Below are positions 46,945 through 58,689 of a DNA stretch of 64,000 nucleotides, piece after piece; the first letter of the stretch is position 1; every line of letters begins with the position of its first letter. This DNA comes from Przewalskia tangutica (lineage: Eukaryota; Streptophyta; Magnoliopsida; Solanales; Solanaceae): contig CM056724.1 in NCBI GenBank assembly GCA_029844215.1, forward strand, positions 10,868,307-10,932,306. Direction: 5' to 3'. A program made the translations under genes and the position numbers. Below the pieces are notes generated by a model. The model saw only the letters and a program-made list of their open reading frames with translations. It was not told the origin of the DNA and did not search any database.

Positions 46945-49430
46945 ATGCGAAGAAGAAGAGGGGCAGACACACTTGTTCCCTTCAATCCTGAAATTGAGAA
47001 AACTTGCAAACAAAACAGGCGCAACAAAAGGTTATCTGAGTCAGTGACCATGAACAACGAACCAAATCAGAATGGGGCGGACAATACAGTTCCTGAGAAT
47101 GCAAGGGAGCCAATACAGGTCCCAGTAGAGAGAATTTTGGGGGACTATGTTCTTCCCATGGTCATAGACTTGCATCAGGCTCTCAGCTATAGGGGCCAAC
47201 AATTTTGAGATCAAGTCAACCATCCTGAGCATGGTCCAGAACACGGTACAATTTGGGGACTGCCATCTGAAGATCCCCACATGCACATTGCAAACTTTCT
47301 GGAGCTGTGTGCCACTTTCAAATACAATGACATTACTGACGATGCAATTAGACTGAGGCTCTTTCCGTTCTCACTGAGGGATAGAGCCAAAAGCTGGTTA
47401 AACTTACTGCCTGCCAACTCTGTCATTACCTGACAGGACCTGACTCAAAAGTTTCTAGCAAAGTTCTTCCCTCCTTCCAAGGCTGCAAAGTTAAGGGGAT
47501 AGCTGAACAATTACTACCAGGTGGATGGTGAGTTGCTCTATGATGCATGTGAACGATTCAAGGATTTGCAAAGGAAGTGCCCACATCATGGCATAGAGAA
47601 GTGGATGCTGGTCCACATTTTTTATAATGGATTGAGTGGTACTACTCGTACCATCATTGATTTTGCAGCAGGTGGAGTGTTCATGAGAAAGAGTGTCAAT
47701 GAGGCACATGACTTACTAGAAGACATGGCTGCCAACAATCATCAAGGGGCAGATGACAGGTTAGTGAATAGCAGGAAGACTATGGGCATACATGAAATAG
47801 ATGCCATCACTGCCTTGAATGCATAGGTGGCTCTTCTGACGAAGCAACTGCAGCAGAACACCATGTCCGTGAATGCAGTCCAGATGCCTGTGAATTATGA
47901 GATTTGTGGTGCACCGCATTCCTTTGACAGATGCATAGCGGTTGACCCTAATAATGTGCCAATGGAGCAGGTACATGCGGTTGGAAACTTTCAGAGGTCG
48001 TATAATTCCAACGCATACAACCCAGGGTGGAGAAATCACCCTAACTTTTTGTGGAGGAACGATCAGCCTCAGCAGAAACCATATCAAGGTGGTTACCAGA
48101 ATCAACAGGTGTAAAACCAGGCCACTTCATCCCAGCAGTTTAGACCACTTATACAACAGGAGAAGCCTGATGAACTGAGAGTTGCATTGCTTACACTCAC
48201 CAATTCACAGAATCAGTTCATGTCTGAAACCAGGTCCGCACTCAGGAACCTGAAAATGCAGGTTGGACAACTGGCAAATATGGCAACCAACAGGCCGCAG
48301 GGTACTCTCCCGAGCAATACAGAGGTCAATCCAAGAGAGCAGTGTCAGGCAGTATTGTTGAGGAGTGGAAAGCAGTTGGAGCAGGTTGCTCCCCAACCCA
48401 GAGTCGTTCATCAGAAAGAGTGTGAGAAAACAATTGAGGAAGGAAAGAAGAGAGTCACTGAGGACCGCCCTACAGTTGAGACAACTCCACGAACACCTTT
48501 GAGGAAGTACGTTGATAGAATCCCTTACCCTCAGAGGTTACAAAAGAAGGCAATTGACAAACAGTTCTCCAAGTTTTTGGAGGTGTTTAAGAAGCTTCAC
48601 ATAAATATCTCCTTCATTGAAGAACTAGAACATATGCCAGCATACTTTAAATTCATGAAGGAGATACTTGAAAAAAAAAAGGCTAGCGAATTATGAGACA
48701 ATATCTTTGACAGAGGAGTGCAGTGTCATCCTGCAAAAGAAACTGCCTCCTAAGCTGAATGATCCAGGGAGCTTCACCTTGCCATGCACTATTGGTAAGG
48801 TGACATGCAACAAAGCGCTGTGATCTGGGGTCGTGATCAATCTCACGCCTGTCGTTCTCAAGAGATTGGCTCAGTGAAGCCAAACCAACCACAGTGAATT
48901 TGCAGCCGTCGACCAATAGAGCGCACCCTGCAGGCATAATAGAATATGTTCTGGTCAAAGTGGGAAAGTTCTTCTTCCCAACAGTCTTTCTCATTCTTGA
49001 TATGGAGGAAGATGATGAAATACCCATCATTTTGGGGAGACCATTCCTTACAACTGGGAGAGCCCTGATTGATGTATAAAATGAAGAACTGAGACTAAGG
49101 GTTCAGGAGGAAGAGATGTTGTTCAAAGTGTTCAATTCCACCATTGAATCTCAAGCCACCAACAAGTGTTTCGCAGTCAGCACAGTTGACACAACAGTTT
49201 AGCCAACACAGGCAAAAAATAGGGAGATCATTCAAACAGCGGTGAACCCACAGGTCAGCAAGAATGCTAAAACAAAAATGAATGCCATGAAAGTCGTCGA
49301 ACAGGTAAATCTTACTGAACCCCCTCCTGTGAAAAAGAAAAACAGAGTGAGAAAGAGGAGGATGATTTTGAAATGGATAGGTTGTGGGGTTAAAATACCC
49401 CAATGATTTAATGAGTAACTTGCGTCCGAC
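46945..49430 (+). pseudogene. Athila gag and protease, with in-frame stops
   Basis: Gag begins MRRRRGADTLV and shows the Athila capsid signature (FLELCATFKY, then DDAIRLRLFPFSLRDRAKSW, about 47290-47400, and KFFPPSKAAKLRG, about 47460). It is interrupted by single stops near 47206, 47432, 47500 and 47824 while staying in one frame; another stop lies near 48112. A linker holds an LRSGKQLE motif (about 48358) and a YPQRL motif (about 48526). Protease-like sequence follows (48710-49080) with a frame change before it; its DLGAS-type active site region is damaged, but DEIPIILGRPFL is intact (about 49015). After this come about 100 codons of charged linker and then the coding terminus. No polymerase or integrase follows. 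Confidence 0.82.
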
Positions 49431-50850
49431 TATAAGACACTAAAGACAACGCTACTTGGGAGGCAACCCATTTTTTTTTTAAATTATGCAATTTAGTTTA
49501 ATTAGAACAGTCTCACTGTTGGTATATTTTTGTTGTGTGGTGATGCAGGTGAAGGAATGAGACATGAAGCAGTAAAACAACGTTGGAAAATACTAAATCA
49601 GGAGTTTCAGCACCGCGGTGTCTGTCTGCAGAACCGCGGTGCCAGAACACGTTTCCAGAAAATAAAAATCACTAAAATGGACAAGGCAGTATCCGCCGCC
49701 ACCACCACCATTTTGAACCGATTTATGTCTGTAAGTCGTCCCATTTTAATTTTTGAGTCTTTTACATATTTGGGACAATGTGTAGTTTAAGTTGGGGGGG
49801 GGGGTTATTTTATTTTTGTATCTATTTTTGAGTATTTTGTTGTTTTTGTGTTTTATGTGAGTCAATTTTTCATGCATGTTGTGCTTATTTGAAACGCCTA
49901 GTGAACTAAGTGGGATAATGTAATGGAATGAGAAACTAAAATTTGTGTGCTTAAGTTAGATATGCAAAAAATTCATGAAAATCTGATTATTTGGAATATT
50001 TGAGGCGTAGCCTAAGTGTTGTCGATTGAAAAATGTTTGCGAAGTCTGTTTGCTTGCTATTTGAGGCGAAATAGTTAGAATGTACATGTCTAGGGAGATG
50101 ATTCAGACATTTCTTGGCTAACCCTTCTTACCATTCATTACCTACCTTGCACTAAATTGTATCATTAGTCAGCCCCGTTGAGCTTAAAATAAGTTATTTT
50201 CTTTGACACCCCATGATTCCCTCGTGTGTCATAAGCAGTAATTGAATAAAGGGATGAAAAATAGTGAAAAGGAATACAAAAAAAGAGTGAAAAAGTGATG
50301 CACCCCAATAAAAAAAATGTAAAAGCTTAAGTTTGGGGGTGCCTATATGAATTGATTCATGCTCTCAAAAAAAGAAAAGGGGAACGATAGGTATGAACTG
50401 AAAAGAATACCAAAAAGAAGGATAAAACGGTTGAATGAGAAAAATGCTTATGGTACATAAATTGAGCCTAAATGCCTACTTTTGCCTACCCTGCCTAAGC
50501 TTACATTACAACCCTGAAAAGTCCTGAGGATCTCTAGTATGTATGTTTATGATTAGTGGAGAATATCAAGTACACAGACCCGTAGAACTAAATGAAATTG
50601 ACATGCATAGGTTAGGTATTCATGCTTCCATTACTTGTGATTGAAATGAATTTGCGAAATATCTGACTTGAAACTCTAGATTGCTGAATCCATGCTATAT
50701 TTGTTCCTGCATATTATCCCAACTGACGTTCATGTGTTTTTAAGTCTTTGTGCAGCTGCTTGATTTGAGTCTCTGAGTCTTTTATTTTTGTGTTTTTATT
50801 TTTGTTTTGATCTTTGCTCGAGGGCGAGCAAATGTTAAGTTTTGGGGTTT
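49431..50850 (+). other. Non-coding 3' internal region of Athila-like element
   Basis: Contains the TACTTGGGAGGCAACCCA signature, a pair of CCGCGG-centred palindromes (49611-49650) that match a pair in the LTR, a G10 run at 49795-49804, and finally CTCGAGGGCGAGCAAATG and the polypurine tract AGTTTTGGGGTTT (50838-50850). Confidence 0.65.
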
Positions 50851-52120
50851 TGTTAGTCTATACGCCTTTTGAGTCATTTTTAGTTGGTATTTTATTCGTT
50901 TTTATTGTGTTTAGTATAGTAGTATGTTTGTTTTTCTTTCTTTTGAGTCACAGCGGTGCAAAAAGGCAAAATGGCAAAAAAGAACGAGAAATGGGCAGAA
51001 AAGATGCTCCCGAGGCGAAAAGGACGAAAGTTGGCAACTCAGAGCAAAAGAAGGCAGCACCGCGGTGCACTTTGCATAACCGCGGTTCCAGATTTACTGC
51101 GGAGCCCCAGAACTTTCAGCACTACAGTGCCAATTGTGCTTAGAAGCTACAGGAGTTTCAGCACCGCGGTGCCGGTATGCAGAACTGCGGTGCCGACGCG
51201 GAAAATTTCAGTTCCGAAGGCAAATTGGCTAAGGGCAGATTGGTCCATAGGACACGAAAATTAGAGGATATTTAAGCCCTATGGATTGATGCTATGAGAG
51301 GTTGGTCACTCTACAACACAACACAACACAAGTCGGGTTTGGAGTTACAATTGAAGACTTTGTTCTACGTAATTTCTTTATTTCGTTTTTAATTCAGTTT
51401 ATGTATGAATATTGTGTTAGTTTTTAGCGTGACTATGACTAGGAGCTAAACACTCTATTAGAACTTTCCTTATGAATCACTTGAAACTTTTATTCATGAA
51501 TTAATGCAGTAGTTTGATTTCTTCTTCACTTGATTAAGATTTAGTCAATATTTGGTATGAATGTTTGATAATTAATTGATCACTAATTATCATAACCTAT
51601 ATGATTTCGAATCAAAATTCTGAAAGGTGAGATTTGGATATGCTGTAATTGACTAGACATAAGTTAAAATCGCGGACAAAAGTACCCCGATACTTGTGTA
51701 GCATTATAAGTTACTGTTATTAATTCTCCTATGTGGTAAATCCTATCATAGAAATATAAAAGGGTTCTGCACTGGGTTGAGTGATTATATGTCCTAACCA
51801 GAATATAAGACAGTCTAGTTAACCGCTATCTTAACGAAGAAGAAGAATCATTCTAGTCGCATTAAGGATTGAATAAAGTGGATAGTCGAGGATTTTGGAA
51901 GCCCTAATTCATTCATAATTGATTAGAACTTTATTAGTTTAAATCTTGCAATTATTCTAGTAGTTAAATAAAAAACTCAATCAAATGTCGATTGTCAAAT
52001 AGATAACATAAAATAGATGAACGGTACTTTGAAACCAGTCTCCGTGGATGATATTCGGTCTTACAGACTATATTACTTGTGAACGATGCGTACGCTTGCG
52101 TGAGCAGTTAAAATATCGCT
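50851..52120 (+). repeat. 3' LTR of Athila-like element
   Basis: About 1270 bp from TGTTAGTCTATACG. The GC module is at 51055-51205 with CACCGCGGTG copies; a weak TATA-like ATATTTAAG lies at about 51269. The AT-rich U5 ends with GATATTCGGTCTTAC and the TATCG end. Beyond 52120 the sequence reads into a minus-strand C48 peptidase exon. Confidence 0.82.
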
Positions 52121-52437
52121 AACGGTAAGCAAAGCCTCCATAAAAGCAATTGACCACGAACCACATGCCCTACTAGTGACATTGCGGGGGAGATTCTGTA
52201 GCCTATTGAATTCTCACGATTCATTGAGTAACTTTGCAGGCAAGTGTGCGAACATTCCACTCTGTTGCAATAACTTGGGCCACAATTCCATTACCGGCTC
52301 CATGAAACAAAAGAAATCAGTTTATTCGTAGACAGGAACGTTGCAGTCATACGCATTTACCACTCCCTCTTCAATCATGAACTCGAGAGTGACAAAATGT
52401 GTGGCATTAATATTCATCACTGTTAAAAACCTCTTTG
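52121..52437 (-). pseudogene. Ulp1/C48 peptidase exon of KI-MULE, broken
   Basis: On the minus strand: NINATHFVTLEFMIEEGVV (catalytic His in ATHF), then NAYDCNVPVY (catalytic Asp), then about 50 residues on, ACGSWSIAFMEALLT (catalytic Cys). This is the H-D-C triad spacing of SUMO-protease-like C48 peptidases captured by KI-MULEs, where DCG is usual and ACG is seen here. Two in-frame stops (after VYE and in NESxEF) disable it. The 3' end of the exon is cut by the Athila element. The protein would remove SUMO-like modifiers; its role in MULEs is not established. Confidence 0.72.
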
Positions 52438-52479
52438 GGCAATGGTGCTAAATCATAAAAAATAAAACCTATTTAAAAC

Positions 52480-52985
52480 AAGTTATCAGATTGTTGCAAA
52501 AGGTTACACATCTGTTGGGCAATGTCCAACAGATAGGTAACTTGTTGCAGCAGGTATCTCATATGTTGGAAAATTTTCAACAGATGGGTAACTTGTTGCA
52601 GCAGGTTGCTCATCTGTTGGATATTGTACAACATATTAGTAATTTGTTGCAACAAATTATTGTACTTATTGTAAAAACTTATTGTAACAGATTCAAAAGT
52701 TATCAAATTAGCAAATAAAGTGATAAGTTGCAAATGCTGTGGTACTTGTTGGAAATTGTCCAACAGATTGTCAACTTGTTGCAGCAGGTTTATCATCTGT
52801 TGGACATTTTCCAACAGATTGATAACTTGTTGCAGCAGGTTACTCATCTGATGTAAAAAGCTAGTTGCATGTTATAACAGATTCATCTGTTGGGTAACTT
52901 GTTGCAACAGGTTAATTATGTCCAACAGATGCATGTGTTGTTGTAGCAGATTATAAAAGTTGTTGCAACACCTAGTCATCTGTTG
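52480..52985. repeat. TGTTGCAACA palindrome array D
   Basis: Two blocks (52480-52680 and 52735-52985) with a 51-bp period in the first: CTTGTTGCAGCAGGT alternating with CATCTGTTGGA and TTTCCAACAGAT. It sits between the C48 exon and the last DUF1985 exons, so it is probably intronic. Confidence 0.88.
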
Positions 52986-52994
52986 TGTTCTAAT

Positions 52995-53282
52995 GCTTAC
53001 AACTTCCTGACAGTGAGCCATGACAGTGAGCCATCTAAGAATTCTTGGATAGGTAATTTTTTCGGAGTATTCCTTGACTTGATGCCTGAGGTGAGGAATG
53101 ACTTCAAATGCCCAAGCCTAGAAAAAAGATGCCATCAAAAATCAAAATAGTGATTGAAATAAATAAAAAAAGGTAAAACATTAAAGAAAATTTACCATGA
53201 AAGCCCAAGGGAAGCCATATAGGTTTTGTGTCTTCTCCGTTGGCTTCAAATCCTTCATCAAATATTCAACAGTCAAGCTAAA
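52995..53282 (-). pseudogene. DUF1985 gene, downstream exons of KI-MULE
   Basis: Minus strand. 53282-53191 continues the DUF1985 frame interrupted by the solo LTR (LTVEYLMKDLKPTEKTQN to WAFM) and ends at a GT donor (GTAAAT, about 53190). An AG acceptor (TTTTTTCTAG, about 53120) then opens AWAFEVIPHLRHQVKEYSEK and RILRWLTVMAHCQEV (to about 52997). The join from WAFM to AWAFE is in phase. These are the last strands and helices of the DUF1985 region before the peptidase domain. Confidence 0.75.
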
Positions 53283-55329
53283 TGTTACACCCCGTAAGTT
53301 CAGGACATGTGTAAGTGAATGTACGTAAGGAACACAAGACTTGGAAATTAGTACGAAAGGAAGGATTGTTTTTCCGACGGAAAGTCTTCCGGACGTCGGA
53401 AAGGAAAAATGTTCGTTGTTGAGAATTGGATTCTCAAAATGTATTATTTGTAAAGTATAGAACTTATTAACACTATGGAAATTATTTTTACGGATTTGGT
53501 CACGTGGGGCCCACCCGAGGAATTTTACATTTTTGTGGGGCCCACGAGGGTTACGGATTTTTATGGACGAATGAGAGGGAACACGTGGCACCCCCACATG
53601 TGGTCTTGGACGAAAATGTTAAGGGTAAAATGGTCATTTACCATGGTGGAAGATAAGTCTTGCTAATTAAGAGCTTGAGATTGTTAACCAAGTCAAGGGC
53701 CATTTGGCTTGATCCCTATCATCCAATTAATACAAGTGTTTTTATCTAAGCCCTCCATTATGTGTTATAAGCTTACTACTAGTGCAAGACTTGCCATTTA
53801 ACACTTAGAAAAAAATCACACTAGTTGTTCTTCATGGAGTAGCTCTCGGCTAAGTGCATTTTCCCACATGAAAAATTTGTAGTTTTGATCCATTAGCCAC
53901 AAGACTTTAACCCAATGTCCCTTAGGGTATTGTAAGGATATCTCAATAGAAAGATTTCGGAAAAAACGTATTTTTACGTTAGTCGCAAGGCGGAAACAAA
54001 GGGAGTTCTTCAACTTTGAAGTTGGAACTTGAAGAAGGGTTCTTCATAGGCCTCTAAGGAATGCTTGGAGCGGATTGGAACTTAAGGAAAGGAGCTAAGA
54101 ATTTCTAAGGCGCGACTTTGGATCTTGGAAATTTTAAAGGATTGGAAAAGACTTTGAATTGTTAGTATGTTGGCCGAGAATGGCTAGTGAAGTTTGAACT
54201 ACTTTGTATATAATTGTGGGGCGGAATTTTACACGTAGTGTAAGGCGTGTAATCCCCTTTGTTTGATTGTTGTTTGGAGCCTTAAATGTGGCTTGTTGGT
54301 TATTGTATTCGGCCTTGAAAAAGGTGGCATAGTGAGTAGAAACAAAGGAAGTGCTGCCCGATTTTCCGTAGAATTAGAGACCAAATACTTAGTATTATGC
54401 TACGTTAGAGACTAGAAGATTGATAGTCTTGTTGTGACCATTATAGGTTGAAACTTCTACGTACGGCATATTCGGCTTAGCTTGAGGAATTAGCCGAAAA
54501 GGTATGTGAACTATCTCCTCTTCTAGCATGATTCCTAAAGATAAAGAAAGTACGTTCTACTCCTTAAATGATCCATTCCTTGCTTGTATTTGGATTGCCT
54601 AAAATAGAATTTGTTCTATGTACTCGAGTGTACTTTGATGTTTAAATTGTAAGTAGTATAATCCATTTCCTTAGGGAAGTTTGGATTCTTAAAAGTGAAT
54701 GTATTTTTCTTAAAGTACATAGAGACTTGAAAAGGAAGTGGTTTCCAAATCTTTTGGCTAGTGCCTTAGTTCTAAAAACCTAAAGGTCATTATAATGACT
54801 TTAGAGTCAAAGGAGTGATTTACTTATTTGATTTAAAAGAGGAGAAATGACATGATTTAAGAGAAGTAACTTGCGTTAAGGGTGAAGTTACTTGAGGTTT
54901 AAAAAGTAGAAGAAAACTTGTTTTCTAACTATTAGAGACTTGAAGTATTTTGAAGGTTAAGAACTTGAATTGTAAGTATGTGATACTTGGTTTTAATAGT
55001 ATAAGTCTCTTGGTTATCAAGGAATGAATACGTCTAAAACCATAAAGGGTTATAACGGCTTTATGGGAAGTTGGTTATAACGGCTTTATGGAAGGTTTTG
55101 AAAGTTGTCTATTTTGATTAATCGGCATAAGTTGCCTAGATTGTGAAAATTTGGAGTTACTTGATTTCAAGCCTTGAAATGAGTTTTCTAAAAGTGTAGT
55201 AACTTACTTTGAAAAATAGACACGCCTTGATACTACGGGTGTTAGTATCTTGGGGCTTTACATAGAAAGGAGTCTTTTATAAAAGAATGTACGTACGTAG
55301 TACTTTGGTTTGATAAATTGAGAATTTGT

Positions 55330-55960
55330 CTAAGTGTGCCTTGATAAGTACTTTGACTTGTTAAAAGAGAATTATTCTATGTATGCCTTGATAAGTACTT
55401 TGGCTTGATAAATTGAGAATTTGTCTATTTGTGCCCGGATAAGTACTTTGGCTTGTTAAATGAGAATTTATTCTATTTGTGCCCGGATAAGTACTTTGGC
55501 TTGTTAAATGAGAATTTATTCTATTTGTGACCGGATAAGTACTTTGGCTTGTTAAATTGTTAATTTGTCTATTTGTGCCCGGATAAGTACTTTGGCTTGT
55601 TAAATGAGAATTTATTCTATTTGTGCCCGGATAAGTACTTTGGCTTGTTAAATGAGAATTTATTCTATTTGTGCCCGGATAAGTACTTTGGCTTGATAAA
55701 TTGAGAATTTGTCTATTTGTGCCCGGATAAGTACTTTGGCTTGTTAAATGAGAATTTATTCTATTTGTGCCCGGATAAGTACTTTGGCTTGTTAAATGAG
55801 AATTTATTCTATTTGTGCCCGGATAAGTACTTTGGCTTGTTAAATGAGAATTTATTCTATTTGTGCCCGGATAAGTACTTTGGCTTGTTAGATAAGAATT
55901 ATCCTATGTGTGCCTTGATAAGTACTTTGGCTTGGTTAATTGAGAACTTGCCTATATGTG
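55330..55960 (+). repeat. 48-bp VNTR in solo LTR, about 13 copies
   Basis: The unit holds GATAAGTACTTTGGCTTGTT and GAGAATTTATTCTATTTGTG. Outer copies are more diverged (CCTTGATAAG in place of CCCGGATAAG), as expected for arrays that grow at the centre. Confidence 0.92.
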
Positions 55961-56169
55961 CTGGTAATAGCCTTTGAGTGCAAGTATTATGTTTTATTAA
56001 GTTGCCGCGACTCTCGGTTGGAAGCGGTCTACCGTCCGTAAGTTACCGGGACGCATCGACGTGATGTGGGATTCCACGTATGCTTGCTACTTGTAGTACT
56101 TGGTTAAATTCGGATTTTTATAGAAGACATGGTAGTGCTTATGTCTTGTTTGATGGTCGGTCGAGGTAG

Positions 56170-56462
56170 GGTAAGAGTATATGTGAGGGTAAACCCCAAG
56201 ACGCTATACCACCGCTTTACCATCTTCCGTGGTAGAGTATATGTGAGGGTAAACCCCCAAGACGCTATACCACTGCTTTACCATCTTCTCGGGTAGAGTA
56301 TATGTGAGGGTAAACCCCAAGACGCTATACCACCGCTTTACCATCTTCTCGGGGTAGAGTATATGTGAGGGTAAACCCCAAGATGCTATACCACCGCTTT
56401 ACCACCTTCTCCGTGGTAAGAGTATAAGTGAGGGTAAACCCCAAGATGCTATACCACCGCGG
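56170..56462 (+). repeat. 60-bp VNTR in solo LTR, five copies
   Basis: The unit holds AGAGTATATGTGAGGGTAAA, CCCCAAGACGCTATACCACC and GCTTTACCATCTTC. Confidence 0.9.
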
Positions 56463-57125
56463 ACTTGGTGTTCATGTATGCCTATTGGTGTTGTACTATA
56501 TCGTAGATCACGGCGGTGAGGCGATTCCACGCATGATTGATATTATGGGCGTGAGACCCATAGTTATATTTGAGTAGTGACTTTGAGGGCTGCGTCCCGA
56601 CTTGATATGACCGCTTATGTATCAGATCGTAGGTTGGCTATCATACATGTCTCTCGCTTTGTTTAGATCGTTATGATTTCATTACGCATTTCATCGCTCA
56701 CATACTTGGTACATTCTTCGTCTCGACCTCCTTCGGCCGCGTTCACGCCGCAGTTTAGGTACGTTGTTTGGTGATCGGCAGTGTAGGATCCTGCTCGGGG
56801 TTTTGGATAGCTCCTCCGTCCCGAGTTTATCTTTTGGTATATATCCTTCAAGATGTGCTTTGTATGATTATGGAGTACGGGGGCCTTTCCGTCATAGTTG
56901 ATTTAACTCCTGAGGCCAGATTCATATGTGGGATTGGACTCATGTACGGTGTAGTGTCTTTTGTTTATGTATATATGGCAGCCTAGTCGGCTTTGCCTTG
57001 CACGTACGTTTATTTTTAAAGAAAAAAAATGAGCTGTTATTAATTTCCGCAATGTACTTAGTTGTTAAGGTAGAAGGGTGCCCAGGTAGGGCACCAGTCA
57101 CGGGCCCGGGGTTCGGGGTGTGACA

Positions 57126-58319
57126 CTAAAACTTTGAAAACCCCAGACATAGTTGTTGAAGGCATCATAGTCCTCAGCAAGTTTAATCAATCCAAGCGGT
57201 ATGTTGTAGTTTACGCCTCTTGCCCAGAGAATATTGTGCACAAACCAAATTAAGCACAGTGCCTCCTTGTGCTTTTTTGAGAAAGTTTTGGATTCCAAGT
57301 CTTGCAACAATTTCTTTTGAATGTAGCTTTTTCCCACTAAGTTTATCAAAGAGACATCATTCTTAGCTTTGGAACCCTTTGCTTTCTTGCCGCTCAAGGC
57401 CCGGCCGCTTGATTAATACAACAATAGGAGGAGGCTCACAAGGATAACATCTCAATCCGGTAACTATGACAAACTCCTTTATGCCAAAGCAAACCGACAT
57501 GCCACAGTAATTGATCCAAATCTCATCCTTTCTATCATAAATAATCTTACACTTCAAAAGCTCAGAAATCATTGTCATTTGAAATCGGGCACCGGTATTT
57601 TCAGGCAAATCTAAATAGAGCCCAAAACAGCTAGCCCTAAAGAAATTCTCCAACCCCTGCTGCCGGAGAATGCCCCTGAAGGTGTCAAAGCCCTTGCCCA
57701 TGGTTGATCTAACCATAAAATCACAGGACAAATCCTTATTTTCATTCAGCGGCATCGTCACGCCGTACTTTTCAATGCTGAAACTCTTGACACGACATCC
57801 TCAATCGAAGATCTATTGGGATATATGGGAATACTAGAAGACTCAACAAGATTGACATCCGCATTATGTTTCATTTTTCTTCTTAACTCGGCCAATGTCT
57901 GATATGTTGATTCTTCTTCTTCTTCATTACCATTTTCAGTTTCTGCATCTTCTTCACCTCCTTCATCCCCTTCAGCTCCTTCATCCTTTTCATCTCCTTC
58001 TTCTTCACTTACTTCTTCTTCATCTGCTTCTTCTTCATCTCCTTCAGCATTTTCTTCATCTCATTCAGCAGATTTTTCATCATCTTTTTCACTTTCTTCT
58101 CTAGTTTCTTCACTTTGTTCATTTTTATCACTTTCTTCTTCATGCCCAACAGAGGTTTCGTGGGTTTCCTCTCTTTCTGAAGCCCCAGTTTCACTAACTT
58201 TTTCCTCATTTGTTGATTGACAAATAACAGTCACAAGTTTATCTAATGGTGTTTGCACCTTAGCTCTTTTACTACTTTCTCCCTCAGTTGGTTTCTCTCC
58301 TTTTTTTAACTGGAGCCAT
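57126..58319 (-). pseudogene. DUF1985 (KI-MULE Ulp1-type) gene, 5' exons, broken
   Basis: Minus strand, start ATG 58319-58317. An acidic low-complexity leader (Glu/Asp/Ser, to about 57870) is broken by a frameshift in a poly-T tract at 58301-58307 and a TGA near 58063. The DUF1985 core follows: FRASCFGLYLDLPE (about 57640-57605), then KDEIWINYCGMSVCFGIKEFVIVTGLRC (about 57527-57445). After a shift near 57395 come KHKEALCLIWFVHNILW and YDAFNNYVWGF (about 57280-57135). Another shift lies near 57780. The exon continues across the solo LTR at 53282. DUF1985 is of unknown function and is found with C48 peptidases in plant MULEs. Confidence 0.78.
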
Positions 58320-58394
58320 TTTATCTACACACAGGAGATAGAAAAACAATTCTAATTGGTTAGTGCAACATTCAAAGTAAAAGGGAAAAGGAAT

Positions 58395-58660
58395 ATGTTG
58401 CAACAAGTAATCAGTTGTTGCAATAGATTAATAATATGTTGCAACAAAATACAAAAATATTGCAACAACTTATTACTTGTTGCAACAGAATCTTAATCTG
58501 TTGGAAATAGAAAAACAGTAGCAACAGCTTAGCAATTGTTTTGATTTTACAACAGCTTGTTAATATGTTACAACAACTGCTTCAGATGCTGCAAAAATCT
58601 CAATAATTGCTTTGATTTTATCCAGCAACTGTTGGATAAAATCAAAACTTTTCCTAAACC
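58395..58660. repeat. TGTTGCAACA palindrome array E
   Basis: Copies of TGTTGCAACA and ATATGTTGCAACAA upstream of the DUF1985 start codon, with CCAGCAACTGTTGG at the right end and single copies again at 59010-59035. Confidence 0.75.
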
Positions 58661-58689
58661 ATAGCATGACAGCAACAACAACAGCAAAA

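Larger units (their letters stand above)
46544..52120 (+). mobile_element. Athila-like gypsy element with gag-protease only, 5' LTR truncated
   Basis: The order is the last 228 bp of a 5' LTR (46544-46771), PBS, gag, protease, a direct jump to an end-of-coding signature (TACTTGGGAGGCAACCCA, about 49451), a 1.3-kb non-coding tract with a TTTAAGTTGGGGGG run (about 49785), a polypurine tract and a 3' LTR (50851-52120). RT, RNase H and integrase are entirely absent. The protease tail flows into the terminal signature with no visible scar, so this looks like a non-autonomous family member rather than a random deletion. In-frame stops also occur in gag. Confidence 0.82.
53278..57130 (+). repeat. 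3.84-kb solo LTR (Tekay-like), TSD CTAAA, in a DUF1985 exon
   Basis: The body 53283-57125 runs from TGTTACACCCCG to GGGGTGTGACA. Perfect CTAAA flanks (53278-53282, 57126-57130) and the interrupted exon reading frame on both sides prove the boundaries. It contains two separate VNTRs and a CGCAGTTT/AGGTACG region near 56745. It has the same general LTR layout as the Tekay element and the 41.4-kb solo LTR, but its VNTR units are unrelated to theirs. Confidence 0.93.

Noticed and set aside
55717..55977. Repetitive open frame in the 48-bp VNTR
   Set aside because: An artefact of a repeat unit divisible by three, inside a solo LTR.
57895..58104. Leu/His-rich plus-strand frame
   Set aside because: Antisense of the Glu-rich leader of the minus-strand DUF1985 gene.
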